53,235 bases of DNA from JAZDJP01 sp043803805 (GTDB lineage Bacteria; Planctomycetota; JAZDJP01). Below are positions 41,766 to 49,149 of the stretch, one piece after another. Numbering within the stretch: position 1 is the stretch's first letter; the number at the start of each line of letters is the position of its first letter. A model generated the notes under the pieces. That model had not been told where the DNA came from. It ran no database searches and was given only the letters and a program-made list of their open reading frames with translations. The stretch lies in assembly GCA_043803805.1 (NCBI GenBank), contig JAZDJP010000113.1, forward strand, positions 1 to 53,235. The letters run 5' to 3'. Made by a program: the position numbers and the translations under genes.

Positions 41766-42704
41766 ATGGCCGTTCGAAAAAACATATTCACGTGGTCCAA
41801 GACACGGGACGAGACCTTCCGGACCTGTCCACGCCGCTATTACTATGAATACTACGGCGCCTGGGGCGGGTGGCTCGTGACGGCGCCGGCGCCGGTGCGG
41901 AAAATCTACACCCTGAAGCAACTCAAAACCCGGGCCCTCTGGACGGGGGAGCGCGTTCATGAATGCATCGAGCGGTGCCTCCGGAATCTCCGGCGGGGCA
42001 TCCGCCCCATGACGGAGGCGGAGGCGGTGGCGGCCACGCTCGCCCTCATGCGGGAGGACTTCTCCGGGTCCCGCCGGGGGGGATTCTGGAAAAACCCGAA
42101 ATCCTGCGGTCTCTTCGAGCACGCCTACGGGGTGAAAACCCCCGACGCCTACTGGAAGGAGGCCGCCGGCCACGTCACGGCGTGCCTGACCGTCTTCTAC
42201 CGGTCGGCCATCTACGCCCGGATCCAGGCGCTGCCGAAAAAACAATGGCTGGAACTCGAGGAATTCTCGTCATTCCCCCTGGACGGCGTGAAAATCCACG
42301 TCAAGCTCGACTTCGCCGGCCGGGAGGGGGACGATGTCGTCATCTACGACTGGAAAACGGGGACCTCCGACACCCGGAGGAGCGGATTGCAGCTCGCCTG
42401 CTATGGATTTTACGCCGCCGCCAAATGGAAGGCCGAACCGAAACACCTGCGCCTGGTGGAATTCAACCTCGCGGCCAACCGCGAGCACATCCACCCGGTG
42501 TCCGCCGCGGACCTCGACGCGGTGAAGACCTACATCCGCGGCTCCATCCGCGACATGAAACTGCTTCTCGACGACCCGGAGACAAACACCGCCTCCGAGG
42601 AAAAATTCCCCCTCGTCGAAACCGACGCCCCGTGCGGACAATGCAATTACCGGATGGTCTGCACGAGATTCGCTGAAAAACCACACCACGAAATCACGAA
42701 ATAA
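41766..42704 (+). CDS. Stand-alone PD-(D/E)XK nuclease with Fe-S cysteines, Cas4/AddB-like
   Basis: 312 residues from ATG 41766. The RecB-family nuclease fold is visible: H66 (GERVHECIE), D182 (VKLDFAG), the D195-x-K197 pair in YDWKTGTSD and Q209 (LQLACYG). A four-cysteine iron-sulfur site is also present: C21 (FRTCPRRYYY) plus C290, C293 and C299 (PCGQCNYRMVC). This cluster type is known from AddB and Cas4. There is no helicase, cas gene or CRISPR array nearby, so the nuclease is solitary. The C-terminus (EKPHHEITK) and stop are made by the CACGAAA repeat. It probably cuts single-strand DNA or trims ends. Confidence 0.85.
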   Translation: MAVRKNIFTWSKTRDETFRTCPRRYYYEYYGAWGGWLVTAPAPVRKIYTLKQLKTRALWTGERVHECIERCLRNLRRGIRPMTEAEAVAATLALMREDFSGSRRGGFWKNPKSCGLFEHAYGVKTPDAYWKEAAGHVTACLTVFYRSAIYARIQALPKKQWLELEEFSSFPLDGVKIHVKLDFAGREGDDVVIYDWKTGTSDTRRSGLQLACYGFYAAAKWKAEPKHLRLVEFNLAANREHIHPVSAADLDAVKTYIRGSIRDMKLLLDDPETNTASEEKFPLVETDAPCGQCNYRMVCTRFAEKPHHEITK

Positions 42705-42770
42705 CCGCGACACCACGAAACCACGAAATTACCGCGAAAACGCGAAAAAGACGTGGGAGCCGGGAACCGA
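42690..42770 (+). repeat. CACGAAA-type dispersed repeat, longest copy
   Basis: Units such as ACCACGAAATCACGAAATAA, CCGCGACACCACGAAACC and GCGAAAACGCGAAAAAGACG succeed one another. The nuclease stop lies inside the first unit. The end carries GGGAGCCGGGAACCG, like the repeat upstream of tsaD. Confidence 0.6.
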
Positions 42771-42862
42771 AAACCACGCTGGGGTGAAATGCCGATTGGC
42801 GAATTCCGAATTGATTCGGCATTCGGAATTCGGAATTCGAAATTTCATTCTGCTCAGCACTT
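42771..42862. repeat. Long inverted repeat in accessory gap
   Basis: CGAATTCCGAATT (42800-42812) and AATTCGGAATTCG (42827-42839) are perfect reverse complements 14 bases apart, in a local run of EcoRI-like GAATTC units. The stretch carries no gene. Confidence 0.6.
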
Positions 42863-43080
42863 CATCGCATCTTTTCCCGCTGTCGCGTCAGCGCGCGGAG
42901 GATGGCATCCAGAACATAGACATCGTCCCGGCCGCGGAACAGCGAACGGAACAACGCGATCTTTTCGGCAGGAGAGGAGCAATCGTTGACGATACCCAAC
43001 TCCTTTCTCATCGGGCAAACCTTCCCGAATTCTACGCCGAAGCGCCGGGGGGGGAGGCAAGGCCGAAGGTGTCGCAAACG
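42862..43080 (-). pseudogene. Fragment of a TOTE conflict-system primase-type gene
   Basis: The minus-strand frame encodes SSPAEKIALFRSLFRGRDDVY (about codons 38-57 from 43077; written here in parts as PAEKIALFRSLF and RGRDDVY). This phrase is characteristic of the N-terminal region of TOTE conflict-system archaeo-eukaryotic primase-domain proteins. The frame then runs VLDAILRALTRQREKMR to a stop at 42862, whereas the intact proteins continue for many hundreds of residues with zinc, primase and helicase domains. So this is a truncated, probably inactivated remnant. It opposes the ORF6N gene. Confidence 0.6.
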
Positions 43081-43118
43081 CGCTTGCCCGCGGTCGCGGG
43101 AATGGATACCATACCCGC

Positions 43119-43634
43119 ATGGGTCGGTCCCCCTTGGCGTTGATCCCGACGGAACGGATTGAGAAATCCATCCTGTTGCTCCGTGGGGAAAAGGTCATTC
43201 TGGATCGGGACATTGCCATCCTGTACGGGGTTTCCACAAGTCAACTCAACAAGGCCGTGAACCGCAACCGCGCGCGTTTCCCGGGCGACTTCATGTTCCG
43301 ACTGTCCACGCCGGAGTTCGACAACTTGAAGTTCCATTTTGGAACATCAAGATGGGGCGGAACGCGCAAACGGCCGAATGCGTTCACCGAGCAGGGCGTG
43401 GCCATGCTCTCCAGCGTGTTGCGTAGCGAACGCGCTATTCGGGTGAACGTGGAAATCATGCGAGCGTTTGTCCGGCTGAGAAAACTGATTGCGGAGAATC
43501 ATGGCCTTGCCCGACGACTTGACAATCTGGAGCGAAAATACGACAAGCAATTCAAGGTCGTTTTCGATGCCCTCCGGGAACTGATGAGTCCGATGGTGTT
43601 AAAATCAAAGCGGAGGATCGGATTTGTGAGATGA
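43119..43634 (+). CDS. ORF6N domain protein
   Basis: 171 residues from ATG 43119. The ORF6N DNA-binding domain is clear: ERIEKSILLLRGEKVILDRDIAILYGV, LNKAVNRNRARFPGDFMFRL and NAFTEQGVAMLSSVLRSERA. A helical tail follows (IMRAFVRLRKLIAENHGLARRLDNLERKYDKQ). This domain is shared by phage antirepressors and chromosomal toxin-like or regulatory genes. Here it appears as a single gene with no phage neighbours. It probably arrived with mobile DNA, near the TOTE remnant. Confidence 0.85.
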   Translation: MGRSPLALIPTERIEKSILLLRGEKVILDRDIAILYGVSTSQLNKAVNRNRARFPGDFMFRLSTPEFDNLKFHFGTSRWGGTRKRPNAFTEQGVAMLSSVLRSERAIRVNVEIMRAFVRLRKLIAENHGLARRLDNLERKYDKQFKVVFDALRELMSPMVLKSKRRIGFVR

Positions 43635-43961
43635 GAGTTCGCGAACGCGAACTCTGACAATTCACCGCGTAGCTTCGGCTGCTGTCCAGATCGAAACTGG
43701 CAAGTTGCGATCAGAGGATGGCGATCGAGGCACGCCCCAAACCGGGGCGTATGGAAAGCGTTCTTTCGAAGACATCCCCAATAACTTTTCACCGACCAGC
43801 TCTCCCATGCGCCGACTCCTCCGCCAAAGATCGGGATCGTCACGTTCCGATCTCCGCACCCATTACCGTAGCGTCCGCGACCCCATCGGGGATACGCCTG
43901 CAGCAGTCCCATCAAAAATTACATCAAAACATTAAAATATTAATATATTTACTATTTCCTA
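43635..43961. other. Accessory gap without recognised gene
   Basis: I see no protein family in either strand in this 330-base stretch. It contains a small hairpin ACGCCCC/GGGGCGT (about 43732-43750) without a T run, and becomes AT-rich toward its end, leading into the promoter of the DUF2089 gene. Confidence 0.5.
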
Positions 43962-43989
43962 TTGCTTATGACATAAATAATGATATATT
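43962..43989 (+). promoter_or_regulatory. Putative promoter of the DUF2089 operon
   Basis: TTGCTT (43962-43967), a 16-base spacer and TATATT (43984-43989) lie in a very AT-rich run of about 90 bases, unlike the rest of the window. The GTG at 44012 and its AAGGAGA follow. Confidence 0.4.
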
Positions 43990-44011
43990 CTGGCAAACAA
44001 GGAGATTTTTC

Positions 44012-44368
44012 GTGGATCGCCGCGAGATTGACTGCCCGTACTGCAAGACACCGATGCAACCGGTGAAGGCGGCCTGCCCGCGGTGCGGGGTGGCCGTGGA
44101 GGGACGTTTCAAACTCCCGCGCGTGGCCCTCCTGCCGCCGGACGAGGCGGCGTTCCTGGCGGAATACGCGCTGGCCGGGTTCAGCATCAAGGACTTGGAA
44201 ACGCGGGTCGGCATGAGTTACCCGGCGGTGCGCGCGCGACTGAATCACATCATTGAGAGCATGAAGAAACTCTCGGCCCCGGCGGAGGCCCGTCAGGCGA
44301 TTCTCGACCGGCTGGAACGCGGCGAACTCCGCGCCGACGAGGCAATCCAGATGATCGAGACCCTGTAA
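44012..44368 (+). CDS. DUF2089-family zinc-ribbon/HTH regulator
   Basis: 118 residues from GTG 44012, with AAGGAGA upstream. An N-terminal zinc ribbon (C8, C11, C22 and C25: CPYCKTPM and CPRCG) is followed by a helix-turn-helix (about 48-75, LAEYALAGFSIKDLETRVGM, SYPAVRARL) and a short C-terminal helix pair ending ERGELRADEAIQMIETL, an SHOCT-like element. DUF2089 proteins are small putative transcription regulators commonly paired with a membrane protein. The next gene follows in 21 bases. The ORF extends upstream in frame but without recognisable sequence. Confidence 0.85.
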   Translation: MDRREIDCPYCKTPMQPVKAACPRCGVAVEGRFKLPRVALLPPDEAAFLAEYALAGFSIKDLETRVGMSYPAVRARLNHIIESMKKLSAPAEARQAILDRLERGELRADEAIQMIETL

Positions 44369-44389
44369 CTTTCAAAGGAGACCGATCTC

Positions 44390-45094
44390 ATGACCACCGA
44401 ACGCGACCGAATCGAGAAGATGCGGACCGAGGGCAAAATCACGCCGGCCGAGGCCGAACGGCTGAGGGCGGCGCTGGAGAAGGCCGATACCCGGGAAAAT
44501 GAGACGGCCCAGGCCCGGCGGGAAAAGCGCAGGCGATGCGTCAAATTCGCCGTTGCCGGTGCCCTGGCGTTGCCATCGGCCGCGATACTCGCCGCGCTCG
44601 TCTACGCGGCGGGCCGGTACATGGCGTCTCTGACCCACGTCGGCCCGTATACTGCCGAGACATTGGCCTGTGTTGTGTTTGGTGTAGTCACCGCGGCCGG
44701 CGCGATGCTGAGCCTCGGCGCCCTCTGCTTTTATGAGGACCTCGTCGGCGGTCCGCCGGCCAAGGTGGAAACTTTCACGAAATGGAACGTGGGGATTTCC
44801 GCGCTTCTGGTCATTTTGCTTTTCCGTAGGGAAGGTTTCGAGCGAATGTTCGCCGATATGAGCATGACACTCCCGATTCCCACCCGTTGCCTGATGTCCA
44901 TACCCCTGGCGATTGGCGTTCTATTTTTGACGTACGTGGCGATTGAACTGACGGTCAAGGACTTTGTGGTCGAGCGCGAATCCACCCGGAAAAATATCAA
45001 TCGCGGGGCGCTGTTTGCGCAACTGGCGCTTCTGGTTTTTTATGTCCTGGCTCTTTTTCTGCCGCTGGCCACAGCGATGATGACGGCAAGATAA
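44390..45094 (+). CDS. SHOCT-like membrane protein, partner of DUF2089
   Basis: 234 residues. The N-terminus has an SHOCT-like helix pair (DRIEKMRTEGKITPAEAERL), resembling the end of the preceding gene's product. It is followed by an Arg/Lys linker and about five hydrophobic segments (about 50-72, 86-112, 134-148, 160-182 and 205-230). A membrane sensor that releases or binds the DUF2089 regulator is a plausible model. Ribosome site AAAGGAGA. No family name is recognised beyond the SHOCT element. Confidence 0.6.
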   Translation: MTTERDRIEKMRTEGKITPAEAERLRAALEKADTRENETAQARREKRRRCVKFAVAGALALPSAAILAALVYAAGRYMASLTHVGPYTAETLACVVFGVVTAAGAMLSLGALCFYEDLVGGPPAKVETFTKWNVGISALLVILLFRREGFERMFADMSMTLPIPTRCLMSIPLAIGVLFLTYVAIELTVKDFVVERESTRKNINRGALFAQLALLVFYVLALFLPLATAMMTAR

Positions 45095-45109
45095 CGCACG
45101 AAACGACGT

Positions 45110-46168
45110 CTACGGAACGTCCGCGACCTTGTTCGCGGGCAGACGGCCGGTGCGTCCTGTCGGCGGCGGGGCGTATCCGAAACGGAGAATGAATCCCACG
45201 TGATCGCCGCCGATCTCGGAAAGGCGCCGGCGGAATTCCGCGAGGATTTCCTCCGTCCCTTCCCGGCGGACGCGGGCCACGAGTTCCGGCGACCCGTTTT
45301 CAAGGGCGTTGGCGAGAACCGCGACGGACATCATGGGCTGGACGGCGAGTTTTTCCGCCGTGAGCGCCAGCCACGCCCGCTCCACAACACGCCCCACCTC
45401 AAAATCCACTCCGGGCGATCGGTCGGCGGTCGTGACGACGGCGAGCCCCGAGGCGCTCGTGATGAGACGCCGGGTGTGCATCCCCAGCATCATGCGGCTT
45501 CCCGATAGTTTGAAAAGCCAGTCCGGGCCTCGGAAGACGGTGTTCATCCCCTGGATTTCGGGGCGCGACACCTCCAGGGACGCCTTCGACATCCCCTCCT
45601 CCACCTCGGCCGCGAAGTCGGCGTCGAATCGGATGTTGTGCAGGAACGCCTGCCGCATGGAGTGTTCGCCGAACATGACGGTGTCGGCCCGGCCGATGAC
45701 GGCCGCGAGGGCGCCGAGCCGCGCGCGGTCCCCCACCCAGGTGAGACGGGTGCCGGGACGGGGACACGCCACGCGCCCGAGACGCTCCAGGACATCGGCG
45801 GGAACCGGCCGGCCCTCGTAAACGCGGCGGTTCGTCACGCGCGCGGCAATGTCGCCGGCGGGACTTATCGCGATGGGACCCTCTTTTTCGATTTCGATCA
45901 CCGCCAGGGCGTCGCCGGAATCGTCCCCCACCCGGAGCCCCCATCCGCACGCGCGGGCCGAAATCAGGAGGTTCTCCACCGCGGCCCCGCAGGCGATGCG
46001 GGCCATCCTCTGGCCGGCGTTCATGGGAGAGGGGTCGCGCTCCGGGACCACCCGGACCAGGATGCGCCGACGGACGCGATCCAGAATAAACCGCCACGGC
46101 TGGGTATTGTCCCCGGAGGGCGCCCGCGCCGCGGCGGAAAACAGGGAATCAAACGAGTCCGCGTTCAT
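45110..46168 (-). CDS. Nitroreductase-family protein
   Basis: 352 residues from ATG 46168, overlapping the ThiF gene by four bases. FMN-binding features are AARAPSGDNTQPWRFI (the N-terminal S-x-N-x-Q-P-W site), VENLLISARACGWG, and the C-terminal segment WLALTAEKLAVQPMMSVA. Nitroreductase-fold enzymes reduce nitro or quinone groups, or act as dehydrogenases of azoline rings in modified peptides and in cofactor synthesis. The coupling with an E1-like enzyme suggests the second type. It resembles the nitroreductase half of mycobacterial MoeY-type fusions. Confidence 0.85.
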   Translation of the reverse strand: MNADSFDSLFSAAARAPSGDNTQPWRFILDRVRRRILVRVVPERDPSPMNAGQRMARIACGAAVENLLISARACGWGLRVGDDSGDALAVIEIEKEGPIAISPAGDIAARVTNRRVYEGRPVPADVLERLGRVACPRPGTRLTWVGDRARLGALAAVIGRADTVMFGEHSMRQAFLHNIRFDADFAAEVEEGMSKASLEVSRPEIQGMNTVFRGPDWLFKLSGSRMMLGMHTRRLITSASGLAVVTTADRSPGVDFEVGRVVERAWLALTAEKLAVQPMMSVAVLANALENGSPELVARVRREGTEEILAEFRRRLSEIGGDHVGFILRFGYAPPPTGRTGRLPANKVADVP

Positions 46169-47091
46169 CCGGGCACCCCGCTTCCCCGCGCGGCAATTTC
46201 CGCCTCGTGGAGACGGCGGGCCTGGGGGAACATCCGGAAAATCATCTTCCGGATGAACCATCCGCGCAAACTCCGCGTGAGCAGGGGGGGCCGCCGCAGA
46301 GGACGCACCGAGCCCCGGTAAATGTCATGATACCGCCCCCGCGGCGCCACGGCCACGGGCCCCCGCCCGAGGATTATCTTCAGCACCTCCATCCCCGCGA
46401 GGGCCGAGCAAAGGAAACACACCGGCGCAAGGGCCGGCCCCTTTCCCCGTTCGAAATCCACCCTCGCGGGATCCATGCCCCCCCCGGGCCGAAGCCCCAG
46501 CCCCAGACCGAACGCCAGGAGCATCTCGATCCGGGTCATCCCGGGATCGATCCGGAAATACTCCTCAAATGTCATTCCTCCGGGAACGAACACGAGAACC
46601 GCCGCCCCGTGGCCGATGGGGCCCGCGGTCACGACCGGAATGCCCCGCTCCCGACACGCGGCGAAGTAGAACAGACGCTCCCGGATGCAGAAGAAATCAA
46701 TCCCGTCCACGACAATGTCCACCCCGTCGAGAAAATTCCCGATATTCTCCCGGGTGATGCCCTCCGCGAACAATTTCACCCGGGCGTTCGGGTTGATGTT
46801 CCGGAGAATCTCCCCGCAGACCTCGGCCTTGGGCCGTCCCACGGACCAGAGGAACGCCCCGAACTGGCGGTTGAAATTCGCCACTTCAAAAACGTCGAGG
46901 TCCGACAGATGAAACCCCTCCACCCCCATCCGGGCGATGGCCTGGACGTGGCCGCCCCCCACCCCGCCCATCCCCACCAGCCCCACCGTCGCGCGGCGGA
47001 GTTTCTCCTGCTCCGCCTCCGTGACAAGGCCGAGGTTGCGCGAAAACGCCTCGCGATAATCGAACACGGCGGAATCCGGCATGACGGGCAT
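46165..47091 (-). CDS. ThiF/E1-like adenylating enzyme
   Basis: 308 residues. The Rossmann loop VGLVGMGGVGGGHVQ (36-50), the acidic strand end at D64 and D66, N72 and R75 in the family NFNRQ segment (ANFNRQFGAF), and GIDFFCIRERLFYFAA agree with the ThiF-type adenylation domain that activates a carboxylate (for example a ubiquitin-like C-terminus). VCFLC is a possible partial zinc site. The start is ATG 47091, or ATG 47082 (M4), which has better spacing to GCGGAG. A perfect TATAAT sits 11 bases before ATG 47091. It overlaps the nitroreductase gene. Confidence 0.85.
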   Translation of the reverse strand: MPVMPDSAVFDYREAFSRNLGLVTEAEQEKLRRATVGLVGMGGVGGGHVQAIARMGVEGFHLSDLDVFEVANFNRQFGAFLWSVGRPKAEVCGEILRNINPNARVKLFAEGITRENIGNFLDGVDIVVDGIDFFCIRERLFYFAACRERGIPVVTAGPIGHGAAVLVFVPGGMTFEEYFRIDPGMTRIEMLLAFGLGLGLRPGGGMDPARVDFERGKGPALAPVCFLCSALAGMEVLKIILGRGPVAVAPRGRYHDIYRGSVRPLRRPPLLTRSLRGWFIRKMIFRMFPQARRLHEAEIAARGSGVPG

Positions 47092-47102
47092 CTCCGCTTC
47101 AG

Positions 47103-47108
47103 ATTATA
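47103..47108 (-). promoter_or_regulatory. -10 box in front of the ThiF-nitroreductase pair
   Basis: TATAAT on the minus strand ends 11 bases before ATG 47091. A weak TTGGAT lies about 17 bases upstream. Transcription would start within a few bases of the first possible start codon, so the second ATG (47082) may be used. Confidence 0.5.
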
Positions 47109-47236
47109 TACCAAAATCATTTAAAATCCAAAACCGCGTGGCATCCCCTCCCGAATATTGTAGGATGCGAATATGGCCGTTTATGGCACTTGGAGTCGTC
47201 CTCATGCCGGACATTCGCAATGAGGGAGATGCGCGC

Positions 47237-48109
47237 ATGAGCCGGATCGTTGATGTTCACGCCCACTTTTTCCAGGCCGATCGGGATCTCGGCCCGCAGG
47301 TATTCGAGGATGCCCGCCGGGGCGGCTCGGACCCGGCCATTTTTCGCTTCTCGTCCGGGGATCATCTCCGCGAGACGGCGGCGGCGGACGTCGCGGTGGT
47401 CTTCGGCCTCCAGGCCGCGCGGACCGGATGGCGGGTCCCCAATGACGCCGTCGCCGAACAGGTCCGGTGCGCGCCGAACCGTCTGATCTTCTTCCCCTCG
47501 GTGGATCCGGGACAGGACGGATTCATGGCCGAGCTGGAACGCTGCCATCAGGATCTCCACGGCCAGGGTGTCAAACTCGGCCCCATTTACCAGGGCGTGC
47601 ACCCTCTGGATCCGAAATACTACCGGATCTACGCCTACTGCCAGCGCCACCGTCTGCCCATCCTGATCCACATGGCCACCACCTTCAGTTCCGGCGTTCC
47701 CCTGGAGTACGCCCGGCCCGCGCACATGGACCAGGTGGCCATTGATTTTCCCGACCTCCGGATCGTCATGCCCCACCTGGGTCATCCCTGGGAGGGCGAG
47801 ACCATATCGGTAATCCGAAAACAACCCAACGTGTTCGCGGATCTCTCCGCGCTCTACCACCGGCCGTGGCAATTCTACAACAGCATGCGCCTGCTGGTGG
47901 AATACCACGCCGAGGGCAAGGTGTTTTTCGGATCGGACTTTCCGTTCACCACGACAACCGCGTCACTGGCCGGCGTGCGCAACGTGAACGCGGTCATTGC
48001 CAAAAGCGGCCTTCCCCCCGTTCCGGCCGGGGTCATGGAGGACATCATCCACCGTGATGCCCTCGGCCTCCTGGGCGTTTCCCCGCCCCCGAAAGGAGAC
48101 ATCCGATGA
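47237..48109 (+). CDS. Amidohydrolase-2 family hydrolase
   Basis: 290 residues from ATG 47237, with GAGGGAG upstream. It is a TIM-barrel metal hydrolase: DVHAHFF (metal ligands H8, H10), VKLGPIYQGVHP, LPILIHMATTFSSGVP, IVMPHLGHPWEG and FFGSDFPFTTTTASLAG (final Asp). Members of this family are lactonases, decarboxylases or hydratases of ring-opened acids. It is translationally joined to the next gene (four-base overlap). In its operon context, opening a sugar lactone or a related ring is the most economical role, but decarboxylation is equally possible. Confidence 0.85.
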   Translation: MSRIVDVHAHFFQADRDLGPQVFEDARRGGSDPAIFRFSSGDHLRETAAADVAVVFGLQAARTGWRVPNDAVAEQVRCAPNRLIFFPSVDPGQDGFMAELERCHQDLHGQGVKLGPIYQGVHPLDPKYYRIYAYCQRHRLPILIHMATTFSSGVPLEYARPAHMDQVAIDFPDLRIVMPHLGHPWEGETISVIRKQPNVFADLSALYHRPWQFYNSMRLLVEYHAEGKVFFGSDFPFTTTTASLAGVRNVNAVIAKSGLPPVPAGVMEDIIHRDALGLLGVSPPPKGDIR

Positions 48110-49149
48110 GCCTGCCCGAAACCATGCAGGTCCTCCAGCTTCGCCGGCCGGGCGGTTTGGAGCGGGTCGAATTGCCCGTGCCCCTTCCGCGGCCCGGGGA
48201 GATCCTGATCCGCACGACGGCCGCCGTCATCTGCACCTCGGACCTCAACGACATGAACCACAACCCGTTCGGCATCACGCTCCCCCGGGTCCTGGGCCAC
48301 GAGGCTTCGGGGATCGTCGCGGCGCTCGGGGAGGACGCCGGCCGCTTCGCGATCGGTGAGCGCGTGGTTCCCCACCCGGTGATCCCCTGCCTCGCCTGCG
48401 ACAATTGCCGCCGGGGACTCGGCCACCTCTGCGAGCGCATGGGCCACCTCGGGGTTGATCGCGACGGAACCTTCGCCGAATATTTCCGCATCCGGGCCGA
48501 CCGTGTCCGGCGCGTCCCGGCGGGCATGGACCCGGCCGCCGCCGCGCTGATGGAACCGGTGGCGGTGTGCCTGGAGGCCCTGGAGCGCGCCCGGATCGGC
48601 GCGGGAGACTCCGTTCTGGTGATCGGGGACGGCCCGTTCGGGGTAATCCTGGCCCGGCTGGCCCTCCGGTCGAATCCCGGCCGGGTGGTGTTCGCCGGCC
48701 ATCACCCGTTCCGGCTGGGCCTGGCGCCCGCCGCGACGTGCATTGACGCACACCGGACACCGGACGTCGCCGGGGCGGTCCGGGAAGCCACCCACGGCCG
48801 GGGCGTTGACGCCGCGATCCTCGCCGTCGGCCGGGAGGACGCGGTGGATCTCGGCATCCGCTCTCTCCGCGCGCGCGGCCGGCTGGTGATCTTTTCGGCC
48901 ATCGCGCCGCCGCCCCGGGTGGATCTCTTCCAGGTGCATGTCAGGGAGCTCGAATTGCTCGGCGCCTGCAACGACCGGGACTTCCTGGACGCCGGGCTGG
49001 CATGCCTGGCGGACCCGGCTCTGGAACTGGGTTCGCTTGTCACCCACCGGGTGCCCTTCGCGGACTGGCCGCGGGCCCTGGACCTGGCGGCCCGGGGGAA
49101 AGACCGGGCCCTCAAGGTGGCCATCATGTTCGGAGAGGACCACCCATGA
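48106..49149 (+). CDS. Zinc-dependent medium-chain alcohol/polyol dehydrogenase
   Basis: 347 residues. The catalytic zinc site is C43 (ICTSD) and H65-E66 (LGHEASG); the structural zinc site has C95, C98, C101 and C109 (CLACDNCRRGLGHLC). The nucleotide-binding loop VIGDGPFGVIL is at about 173-183. It oxidises a hydroxyl or sugar with NAD(P). It overlaps its neighbours at both ends (48106 and 49146), so is tightly in the operon. Sorbitol- or threonine-dehydrogenase-type enzymes are the nearest relatives by motif. Confidence 0.9.
   Translation: MSLPETMQVLQLRRPGGLERVELPVPLPRPGEILIRTTAAVICTSDLNDMNHNPFGITLPRVLGHEASGIVAALGEDAGRFAIGERVVPHPVIPCLACDNCRRGLGHLCERMGHLGVDRDGTFAEYFRIRADRVRRVPAGMDPAAAALMEPVAVCLEALERARIGAGDSVLVIGDGPFGVILARLALRSNPGRVVFAGHHPFRLGLAPAATCIDAHRTPDVAGAVREATHGRGVDAAILAVGREDAVDLGIRSLRARGRLVIFSAIAPPPRVDLFQVHVRELELLGACNDRDFLDAGLACLADPALELGSLVTHRVPFADWPRALDLAARGKDRALKVAIMFGEDHP

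Noticed and set aside
42690..42770. A CRISPR array, suggested by short repeated units beside a Cas4-like gene
   Set aside because: Repeats are 7-20 bases, degenerate and back to back, with no uniform spacers, and no other cas gene is present.
43732..43750. A GC-rich hairpin taken at first for a terminator
   Set aside because: No T run follows on either strand and no gene ends there.
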